The notes under the pieces are model-generated. The model worked only from the letters and a program-made list of their open reading frames with translations. It was not told where the DNA came from and made no database searches. The position numbers and the translations under genes are program-made. Positions 10,152 through 17,947 of a stretch of 20,596 nucleotides of DNA are shown in pieces (position 1 is the stretch's first letter; the number at the start of each line of letters is the position of its first letter). The DNA is taken from NCBI GenBank assembly GCA_027575765.1, contig JANBPT010000863.1, positions 1 through 20,596 of the forward strand. Reading direction: 5' to 3'. This DNA comes from Tieghemiomyces parasiticus (taxonomy: Eukaryota > Kickxellomycota > Dimargaritomycetes > Dimargaritales > Dimargaritaceae).

Positions 10152-11222
10152 TTAACTCAGGAGTTTGGAGTCGCTCGTTTTGATCATGTCTTCTAGCGCT
10201 TTGCGGCCATCGTGATCCAAGTGTTCCGATAGACGACCGCTACCGGGCGAAATGTCTGACGGGTCGTCGCTGCCACGAATCTGGACCACGGGCGCCGGAT
10301 CGACTGCGTACGTGGCAATCTGGTGGGCCATACCCAGATCGGCAATCATGTTGTCGACGGGGCGATCGGGGTGGGCCAAAAGCTTGAGCAACTTCCGGGC
10401 GCCGCGCAGGTTGACCATGTAGGCGTGGGTGCACCAGGCCCCGTTGAGAATGCGGATATGAGAGGTACTCTTAAGCGGGGGTCCAAAGAACTTTCCCGTT
10501 GAGCAATGACCCAGATAGAACATGTCCCAGTCGGCGGGAAGCTTGGGAAGGAGAGCCTGGACGCGCCCGACGAGGTCCGTCTCGGTGCTCACGTCATCCT
10601 CGAAAACAGTGGCCCATGCATACTTGTTGCGGACAATGTCTTGCAGAGTGTCCATGTGCGACCGCCAGCACGCAAGGTGGCTCTTGCCCATGTTGGCCTT
10701 TTCGGCGCTCGGCGGAATGAATTCCATAGTGGCTGGGGTGGCGGCCGTGCGGAACTCGATCGGGATATTAAGGTAAGAAAATAGGTTGGTCATGGTGTCT
10801 CGACGGTCCGTACGTTTAGCCAGGTTGATCACGTAGGTGTGCCCCAGGACGGACTCGCTGAGCTGCTCGGCCTCCCGGATCCGCTGAACGCGGATAAGCT
10901 CGGGGGTAAGGGTCGCATTTTGGCCAGCCCGAGTAGAGGCCTCAGCGCCGTCCTTCGTGGAGGACTGACCGTAAATCCAGTTACCACTTTGGACGTATAC
11001 CCTGTCGCGCAGGGTGTCGAGGATGGCAACCGTGTTGGCCGTATTGAATATAGTCAGGGTAAAGAGCATAAAGCCGCAGAGCGAGAGGACCCCCAGGGTG
11101 ATACAGCGCTTGCGACGGGACCGGAGGGACCGACCGGTCGTGGTAGGGTCGTATAGGTGAAGGCTTTCGCCGGCCAGGTCCGACTCGGCCTCGTAGTCGG
11201 GGTTGACAGAAATTCTGGCCAT
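10152..11222 (-). CDS. Glycosyltransferase family 25 protein, type II membrane
   Basis: Protein of 356 residues. The N-terminal 40 residues are probably cytosolic and end in a basic patch (RSLRSRRKRC, 31-40). One hydrophobic segment (about 40-63) acts as a signal anchor, and the catalytic part should face the Golgi or ER lumen. Family GT25 signatures follow: YVINLAKRTDRRDTM at 130-144, a helix with SHLACWRSHMDTLQD at 181-195, the acidic metal-binding-like FEDDVS at 207-212, DWDMFYLGHC at 231-240, and WCTHAYMVNLRGARKLL at 263-279 with a VDNMIADL segment after it. These resemble the LPS beta-1,4-galactosyltransferase-like family that also includes animal collagen galactosyltransferases. The fungal acceptor is unknown, so I infer only that it adds a sugar, perhaps galactose, to a protein or lipid. 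One NAT glycosylation sequon lies at 102-104 in the stem. Single exon, ATG start. Confidence 0.9.
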   Translation of the reverse strand: MARISVNPDYEAESDLAGESLHLYDPTTTGRSLRSRRKRCITLGVLSLCGFMLFTLTIFNTANTVAILDTLRDRVYVQSGNWIYGQSSTKDGAEASTRAGQNATLTPELIRVQRIREAEQLSESVLGHTYVINLAKRTDRRDTMTNLFSYLNIPIEFRTAATPATMEFIPPSAEKANMGKSHLACWRSHMDTLQDIVRNKYAWATVFEDDVSTETDLVGRVQALLPKLPADWDMFYLGHCSTGKFFGPPLKSTSHIRILNGAWCTHAYMVNLRGARKLLKLLAHPDRPVDNMIADLGMAHQIATYAVDPAPVVQIRGSDDPSDISPGSGRLSEHLDHDGRKALEDMIKTSDSKLLS

Positions 11223-11592
11223 GGTCGGTATGAGGATAAATGGAACGAGGACGATAGGGAGTGAAGAGGCTGCAGAAGGGTATGTGCAGTAGGGGGTTGG
11301 GTCTTCAAAGCCAAGGTATTCTACAGACCTAATATTGGTAGCATAGACGTGGCGCGATACGAGAAACCGAGAGGACGATTGAAAAAGAAAACAGATGGTA
11401 CATTAAAATAGTAGGACGCCAGACCCTAATACACAGAAGTAATAAACCGAGGCGATAGGAAAGTGTGGAAGCAGGATAACGCAGGGTTAAGGTAGGCAGG
11501 AGCGGTCTGTTACCAATAAATAGGAGAGGAGAAGCGATAGAGGGCACTATAGAACACCGCATCTCGGCGGTCGGCGACTACGTTACGGGTTC
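11223..11592. other. Upstream region of the GT25 gene
   Basis: This is non-coding sequence upstream of the GT25 ATG. Read on the minus strand it is pyrimidine-rich next to the start. No clear TATA or CCAAT element is visible. A 77-codon minus-strand frame at 11329-11562 is hydrophobic and low in complexity, with no recognised motif. Confidence 0.4.
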
Positions 11593-11788
11593 TCAGACCC
11601 CAAGAAAGATGAGCGCGGACTCATCCATGATTACCTCCAGCAGACTGTTCTGATTGGTCAGAAAGATGGCCGGGGCGGGCCAATCCATCACAGTACTGAG
11701 GTTCCTATTGTGATTGCTATAACCTGCACTGTTACCCCCATTAGTAAACGAAAGGTATGAAGCCACTCTCACGCCCAATATCGCTCAT
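11593..11788 (-). CDS. Candidate small spliced gene, function unknown
   Basis: This is a hypothetical 48-residue protein from two exons, 11788-11773 and 11723-11593. The 49-base intron has a GTGAGA donor, a perfect fungal branch-site sequence TACTAAT, and a CAG acceptor about 17 bases after the branch adenine. Splicing removes the only in-frame stop (a TAA inside the branch site) and joins a short ATG exon to an open frame ending ...DESALIFLGV. I do not recognise the product. It is short, slightly hydrophobic at the C-terminus and has no known motif. The main support is the well-formed intron. It could equally be a chance frame, a first exon of something longer, or a non-coding transcript. 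It would be transcribed in the same direction as the GT25 gene and end about 370 bases before that gene's ATG. Confidence 0.25.
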
Positions 11789-13553
11789 CGCTTTCCTCGC
11801 TCCCCCACCCTTCTTCTAAAGTCGTCGTTTCTGGGTGGTTGCACTTCCACAATAGGCGGGCTGTTGTTGCGGAGCACAACTGCTACAGGCCTATCCTGTC
11901 ACCGAATGAGGCGGAAGTCACCAATCGATGCCACCTGGAGGATAGCCCTACCCGGGCTGACCAACCAACAGCCACGGCTGGAGAACCCCCTCCCCCTATA
12001 GAGGCAGCCTCGCACCACACTTCGAGTGGATTCCCTACTATCAAAACCATACCGTTTACATAAGTTTAATTTAATTACTGTCGTGAACATCTCGCTCGAT
12101 GCAGCCCTTGTCACCCAACTCGGCGCCAGCGTCTACAGCCCACCTCCTTTTTTTGGCCAGCAACGGCGTCCCCAACAGTGTCTAGCACCATCTAATCCAT
12201 AGGCCCTATTAAAAAGTGACTGTGAGGTCCAGAGCATGGAGAGTGGATCAAAGGGGCGCCTGTTTATGGAAAGAGCAACTACATCCATTTAGTCTCATTC
12301 GTTAAGCTTTAAAGGCTAGGCCACCCTGGTACCTACCTTGTGCACCGCCTTTATGTTACCAGAGACACTTAAGTCGTTCTGGTCGTTGCTAATCACCTTC
12401 TCTGTGTACCTCGAACGCAACTTGACTGCTTCAGTTGGGGTGAGCTTATGCCTCTATATCCTTGAGCTACAATCGTCAGTCCTCGTTTCGGCACGAATCG
12501 GCCGACCGCCACTCTATTTATAGCTACGTCATATAGACAAGCGATTGACGGGCAAATCTTGGAGGCCCATTTTATCCGACTAGGATGTTCTAAAAACATT
12601 GGATAATATTAAGCCGGGAATGGCCAGGAAGGGGAGAGGTCAGAGGGATGGCTAAGAAGATGAGGTGATGAATCGAGAGCGGACCCCCTAATCTAACATA
12701 TAGGGGTGAAAAATCGGATATTTATTTTTGTGGTAGAGCCAATGGCCAAGGGGGGAGAGAGCTATATCTTGATAGAAGCTATGAAATAAAAAGAGCGTTG
12801 CGTTGGTGTAGGGTTGATGCCCCCGTTTGGAGAGGCGTTATCTGCGGCCTATATTACCGGTATTTGGTCCGGGGGTGATTCAAGCAACTCGCAGGGAGTT
12901 CTAAAGGGGACTGGGTTTTTTGAGTCATTGACCAGGGTGGTTTTGGTTTAGCAAGGGGGGAGACTGCCCACGGATAATATTGGTGTGAGGCAGGGGAAAA
13001 TGGAAGTTCATGGTACGGAAGAAGTAGAAAGAGGAAAGTGGTGCATAGCGTAGTGTAGGGATGGGCGGGCTGCCTTACAGCGCATGGGAGTGTGGCGGGA
13101 GGTGCTGCTCGAGAAAAGAAGCAATCGAAGAAAAGACCGGAGGAGGGTTGCAAGCCAAGCAGGCCTAGTTTAAATAAAAGGAACAAAAGTCTATGTGGTC
13201 AATTGAAGTGCCTTCACAATGATAATTGCATTGAAGCATTGATTGGTGCTGCATTCCCGCCTCTGCACATTCCATGGCATAGCTTAATCCTGATCAATGA
13301 TGGCTTACCTATTTCGTAGTCTGTATTATCCAGGCTTCACGCATTTATCCAGATCTATTATCCACCCTCCTTTACCTACATCATATATCCTTTCCAATAG
13401 GCGTTCAATCATCCTGGTCTTTGAACGTGCCTTCCTCACCGGCGCAGCCGCCTATTATCCTTCTAGGACTATCTCTTCCTCTACCCTTGCTTTGGAAGCT
13501 ACCTAGCCGCCCTTCTATTCAAGCCGGCGCCCGGCCCCGCCACGGCCTGTCGT

Positions 13554-13574
13554 CCTGGATTCCGCTAGTCCAGG
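13554..13574. repeat. Inverted repeat (hairpin 1)
   Basis: CCTGGA at 13554-13559 and its exact complement TCCAGG at 13569-13574 surround a 9-base loop. By itself the 6-bp stem is weak. Its interest comes from a much better hairpin that starts only nine bases later. Confidence 0.5.
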
Positions 13575-13583
13575 CTGGCTAGT

Positions 13584-13614
13584 TACTTGATTGATGCTGG
13601 CCATCATTCAAGTA
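13584..13614. repeat. Near-perfect 13-bp inverted repeat (hairpin 2)
   Basis: The arms 13584-13596 (TACTTGATTGATG) and 13602-13614 (CATCATTCAAGTA) pair at 12 of 13 positions around the 5-base loop CTGGC. This is the best compact palindrome I noticed in the non-coding DNA of the window. It could be a structured-RNA stem, a protein-binding palindrome or the remnant of a mobile-element end. Nothing around it decides which. Confidence 0.65.
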
Positions 13615-15515
13615 TAATAGGCCTAACAGTCGCCAATAACTAAACGAGATATATATCCAGCTAAATAATCCCCAGCTCCCGTTTTAAAGCCTTTAAGCAT
13701 ATTTTTCGTATTTAGTACGAATCCCGCCTACCACGGGTTATTACACACTTAACGAATCCACTATTATGGAAGATACGTGGTCTTTAAATAGGTGCGATAC
13801 GGGTGATGGTGCGAAACCGGTTGGTGTGGTTGAGGTACTCGGTTCTGGGACCCTTCTCCATGAAGAGATGGATCCGGAATCGAATCAAGCTTACCTCTGA
13901 AATCGAAAGGTCGCCGTCTTCCTATTTTATCAAAGGATGTGCATCATCGGTGATGGGGGTTTTCGGTGCTTTCATTAGTATGACACCTCATGAAGGGAGG
14001 CAGCGGCCTTGAACAAGGAGGCTTCCCGGTGGGCGCCACGGTTACAAGGGTACCTGGGAAGGAGCGGTGGAAAGGTGTCTTTCGGATATGACAGCTCCGC
14101 GCTTAATATATCATTAATTTGATTAGAGTATCCTTAGCATATGTATGGCTGATGATGGGCATAAGCTTCGGGGAGACTGGCTCGAGCTATACGCTGATTA
14201 ATGGCCTTTGACCTCTAAATGATAGAGCAGGGAGCAATAGGGCTTGCTTTTTTCACTTCGTCCCATCTTATCGTTATTCCTCGCAGTGTCCGTGAGGCGC
14301 TGGCCATATTCGTTGATGGGGACATCAAGTGAAACGACTGGTGGCGCTGTGGCCCGTTATTGGCACTTATCACGCTACCGTCGTTGGTGCTGTGTACAAG
14401 TCTTTTCACTTTGCATCCCTTTCCCTGGAGGTGAGGGGACCGGCCTTTCTCCCGTTACAATATAGCCCGCGGTCTGTCGTGTACATACGAGGTAGAACAA
14501 AATGAGTTAATGGCTTAATTGCCCATTTAATGCTTAGACGGTACATCCAAAATACTTTGGACAGGGCACGGGCCTTATGTGGAAATGAGGGAAGGAAGGA
14601 GTGCACGGAACCATTCTTTCTAGCTACTGTTTATGATAACCTCATTGGCGGCTCCTGCTGTAACCTTCGTGGATAATTCCCTCTTCTTCGCCGGAGGGGA
14701 GGAGGCCGGTGTGGACTACTGAGTTTTGCAAATGGAAGAGCCATCTGTCAATACCACGATCGGCCTAATTCTTCCGCTTCTATACCATAACAAGAACATC
14801 TGTATGGTGAACCGACGCTACGGTTTGGTTGTATCCCACGTTCTACTTCGCTTGTGACGACTACCCCATTGTAGATAACGTAATGCACATAGTCAAGGAC
14901 CCAAACCCGTCTGCCATGTAACAAAAAATATTCATTATCAAATGGATCCAGGCCTATCGAAACCGCCGTCGAGGATAGATGGAGAGAGGGAGGGCCGGAT
15001 GGCCTCCGCACTAGCATTGTCAAGGCATTCAAAAGTGCTGGTCGCCGAATAAGCCAAGGTAGGTAAAGACTAGCTTCGTCCATTTGTTGTCACCCGCCAA
15101 CCTTTGACAATCCGCAGTTGTCAGCAACGGACGTCAAGGTATAGGGTTTGATGATGTGAATAGGCCTTGAAGATGCCATCCGTGATCAGTGGCCACTGTC
15201 CACTACGACCGGTTCCCCCTTCCGGCCTAAATACCATCTTCATGCCACACAGCGTCAACGGCATGTTGTAGTAATTCGATGGAGGTAGGCCAGGATACCC
15301 TCCTACAGCCCTGGGATCTCCCGCATTCTCCCATTCAAGCCTGCTTTCGTTGGTAATGAAGTGGACTGCCTCTTTTCAATGTTTAAGGTGGCCTACTCTC
15401 GCTCTCCTAAATGAAACGAATGTCCCGGCCTGGCGCGTCGACCTAGTCGAGACATTATTCGCAAAACGATATCCAATGTAGCAGCAACACGAGTACAAGG
15501 TCAACCTTTCAACAT

Positions 15516-15521
15516 TTTAAT
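15516..15521 (-). terminator. Variant poly(A) signal ATTAAA for RPS14
   Basis: Read on the minus strand, ATTAAA lies about 165 bases after the uS11 stop codon. Orientation and distance fit the ribosomal protein transcript. The hexamer is a common variant, so chance cannot be excluded. Confidence 0.3.
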
Positions 15522-15686
15522 AAAGGGTTATAGAAAAACCTGCGTGAGAAGGTACCCAAATTGGACATTGTCAACACGGAGCGAACCAGCTCGAAGAAGG
15601 CAGACAGAGTGCATGCCAGCTTCGAAACCACAACCACGCTGGGGGAAGTGAATAATTGAACTCCACCGCCCAGAGAAGTGGGTTGC

Positions 15687-17202
15687 TCAGAGACGACGAC
15701 CACGGCGACCACCCTTTCTGCGGGTGCTGTCGGTGGGCACGGGGGTGACATCCTCGATACGGCCAATCTTCATGCCGGAACGGGCCAGGGCGCGGAGGGC
15801 GCTCTGGGCACCGGGACCGGGGGTCTTGGTACCAGTACCGCCAGTGGCGCGGATCTTGATGTGCAGGGCGGTGATGCCGAGCTCCTTGCAGCGCACGGCC
15901 ACATCCTGGGCAGCCAGCATGGCGGCGTAGGGAGAGGACTCATCACGGTCAGCCTTCACCTTCATACCACCTAGCGAATTAATGAGTGAAAAAAAATATG
16001 AAAGGAACGCGAGGCGGGGGAAAATAAAAGGGGGTTAGAGAGCGCGCACACTGGCGATTAAGTGGGTTTCATCGATTAGGAGTCGCCGTGTATCACCACT
16101 ATTCCCATCAACGAATTCATTAGGAGGTAGAGAGGAAAATAACCCCTTCGTCCGCGGTAGCTGCCGTCAGCCAAAGCCCGGCTGCATTGAAATTAGTGTC
16201 ATTGTGGTTCCCCCATGAATAGTGGTCTGGAGGGTTTCAAGCTCCATAGACCTGGGGGGAAAACCTGCGGCACCCGTACCCTTGTAAGGGGACGGCCACG
16301 ACCTACACACCCGTCCGACGGTGTCACCCAACTCGGTTGGTATACCAGTCGTGTTGGAAAACCGGGGAGGGGGGAAGGTCTCTCGCAGGCCCCGTCTCCT
16401 CCTACACACGGGCTTCAGGCACTTGTATAGAGAGCCACCCTATGATGTGAGGAAGGGAGAACGAACCAACACCGCAAACCTTGGGGCCCAACTGGGAGTT
16501 TTGAATTACCACGGACGGTGTGCCGAGGGTGAGGGGAGTGCGCTCTCTACTAACTATAGAGGTTGTCCTTCTGGAGAGATGGGAATGTGAGAATATAAAA
16601 AAAATAGGGAAGAGAGGGGAGGTGTGTAGTTACAGGGCTCATGCGAGTTCCTCTCACGGCTATGCCAGGACCCACTCCGACCGTTTCAAAGGTGTACGGA
16701 GGGCGCCCGTAATGGCTATAGCTCTCGGCAAATTCCAAGGCTCTTTGCTCATACCCCTAATCATTCGAGAGACTAAGGCTTGGTGTAGGCGATTCGCCGG
16801 TCCTTCTGATGTTTTCACGGCCGAATGCCTAGCCAATCCCGGGGGGTTGGTGGCTAGTATCCGGGTTACAGTTGTTACTTACCAGTGACGCGCACCATGG
16901 TTTCGCGACCAGTCAGATCAGTGACGTGGACGAAAGTATCGTTGAACGAGGCAAAGATGTGAGCGACGCCAAAGACGAGCTCGCCCTCGCGGACCTGGGG
17001 ACCGAGCGAGATGTTCTGGTCGGGTTGGACCTTCTTGACCTTCTTGTTCGACTGTCAGTGGTGGGTTGGTTACGGGGGGGGGGGAAAAGGATGGATGGAT
17101 GGATGGATGGGTTAGAGGGCTGCTGAGGGTTTGGGTGGTTTCTACCGGGCAGGACGAAATAGACTCTGGTGCTAGTGACAGATGGATGGAATAACGTACC
17201 AT
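15687..17202 (-). CDS. RPS14: 40S ribosomal protein uS11 (RPS14)
   Basis: Three exons, 17202-17200 (ATG only), 17051-16883 and 15970-15687, give exactly 151 residues, the same length as human RPS14. Diagnostic segments are [20 protein letters not shown], then [20 protein letters not shown] across the exon 2/3 join, [40 protein letters not shown] and the basic tail [13 protein letters not shown]. uS11 sits on the 40S platform, contacts 18S rRNA near the mRNA exit channel and is needed for late 40S assembly. Introns 1 and 2 begin GTACGT and GTAAGT on the coding strand and end CAG and TAG. Both joins keep the conserved sequence without gap. An intron straight after the start codon is common in fungal ribosomal protein genes. 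The second intron is very long at 912 bases. The basic C-terminal arginines, known as the site of emetine-resistance changes in hamster cells, are intact. Confidence 0.97.
15971..16882 (-). other. Intron 2 of RPS14 (912 bases)
   Basis: The donor GTAAGT and acceptor CTAG are supported by the perfect protein join. A pyrimidine tract and a TTAAT branch-like sequence precede the acceptor. Frames inside the intron on either strand (for example 16520-16888 plus) have no recognisable motif. I looked for a box C/D snoRNA on the transcribed strand, but found no TGATGA box, so none is called. An H/ACA RNA cannot be judged by eye. Confidence 0.9.
17052..17199 (-). other. Intron 1 of RPS14, with simple repeats
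   Basis: This 148-base intron starts directly after the ATG (GTACGT donor) and ends CTGACAG. It contains a G11 run (17074-17084 on plus) and a (GGAT)5GG tract at 17089-17110, so the transcribed strand reads CCATCC repeats and a C run close to the acceptor, possibly serving as its pyrimidine tract. Confidence 0.9.
17089..17110. repeat. (GGAT)5GG microsatellite
   Basis: Five perfect GGAT units plus GG lie inside RPS14 intron 1, four bases after a G11 run. Length variation here would alter the pyrimidine-rich part of the intron on the transcribed strand without touching the protein. Confidence 0.9.
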
Positions 17203-17305
17203 ATTGCTGTAATGAGGGTGTTGCGAGGGGGTTAGGCTGACGTTACAACCGAGTACAAGGCAGCAGGTGGAAAGGCCGAACGAGAGGGGGGCCCGTCAGT
17301 ATTTC

Positions 17306-17311
17306 TTTATA
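17306..17311 (-). promoter_or_regulatory. TATA box candidate for RPS14
   Basis: Read on the minus strand, TATAAA lies 104 bases upstream of the uS11 ATG, within GAGAGTATAAAGAAA. Position and orientation suit a core promoter element. No transcription start can be read from sequence. Confidence 0.4.
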
Positions 17312-17523
17312 CTCTCTGTAAGGACGTTGTGATCTGGGTGGTCATTTTTTCTTCCCGGCTAGCAAGCTAGGCCCATTCATGTTGCTGGTGCTACCACCAC
17401 CACTACCCTCCAGCATTTTGACTTTTTTTTGGCCGGGGTGCCAACACACCTTCAGTTGCGAGCCAATTGTACATTTGACGATGTGATCAGCGTTTTGCAG
17501 CGAAGGACCAGCCGATTACCAGC

Positions 17524-17529
17524 CACGTG
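17524..17529. promoter_or_regulatory. Palindromic E-box CACGTG upstream of RPS14
   Basis: GCCACGTGAC contains the CACGTG core, 322 bases upstream of the RPS14 ATG and downstream of the neighbouring gene's stop. With its flanks (GTCACGTGGC on the other strand) it resembles strong USF/Cbf1-type sites. The other CACGTG copies I noticed (6869 and 8137) are inside SUV3 coding sequence. Confidence 0.35.
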
Positions 17530-17947
17530 ACTATTTATGGGTGGTCCACAGCTGGCTTTCCATCTGCCTAGAGTTCAACCCTGGCATGCTTTGTTCACCC
17601 TAGCTGATGGTAGGCCGAAAAGGACGTAGAACCGTGTTACAATATGAGGAGTTTATATGGCTTAGAGTTAGAAAGATAATGGCAGGGGCACGGGATAAAA
17701 TACATCAGGGTTGGAGGAGGAGGGGGGATAAAGACCAAGCGACACAGCGCCGCAGGTGCTGTGCGTGAGGGAAAGATATGGTGGCGGGATAGATAACCGA
17801 CAGATAGGTTGGGGGAGCGGGTGGGAAGTGCTGGGGCGTGCAAGTAAGAAAAATGAAATCGCTCATGAGGGAGGTAGAATGAAGTGTGCTGGCAATATGC
17901 CGTGTCGAAGCGACTTGGGCCATCGTGGGTGTCTGCCACCCACTCCC

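Larger units (their letters stand above)
11789..15515. other. Long gene-poor region
   Basis: About 3.7 kb holds no gene I can support. The sequence is more AT-rich than the coding parts and has frequent stops. Notable contents are a group of GGATAATA/TATTATCC octamers (12601 to 13460), two neighbouring hairpins (13554-13574 and 13584-13614), and minus-strand open frames between about 14750 and 15375 with protein-like composition but no identifiable family. I see no LTR pairs, terminal repeats, tRNA or 5S rRNA. Decayed mobile-element or gene remnants are possible but unproven. Confidence 0.45.
17203..17947. other. Intergenic region upstream of RPS14
   Basis: 745 bases lie between the stop of the unknown gene and the RPS14 start, both on the minus strand. 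The region carries the TATA and E-box candidates, a T9 run at about 17424-17432 and a CCAAT on the plus strand near 17464. The short frames at 17637-17992 show no motif and overlap one another on both strands. Confidence 0.5.

Noticed and set aside
12854..13186. 110-codon Leu/Pro/Phe-rich minus-strand frame
   Set aside because: Low-complexity composition from pyrimidine-rich DNA, with no domain.
13803..14012. 69-codon plus-strand frame and an opposing minus-strand frame with basic residues
   Set aside because: Neither matches a known family. Considered as a transposon remnant, but no terminal repeats or catalytic motif were seen.
16442..16812. ATGATGT and a later CTGA on the plus strand, considered as a box C/D snoRNA
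   Set aside because: The boxes are hundreds of bases apart, the C box is imperfect, and they are on the strand opposite to the host intron.
16520..16888. 122-codon plus-strand frame
   Set aside because: It lies inside the well-supported RPS14 intron 2 and overlaps exon 2 on the opposite strand, with no motif.
17571..17590. GTTCAACCC, similar to a tRNA B box
   Set aside because: The flanks cannot form a T-arm stem, and no A box or acceptor stem is placed correctly.
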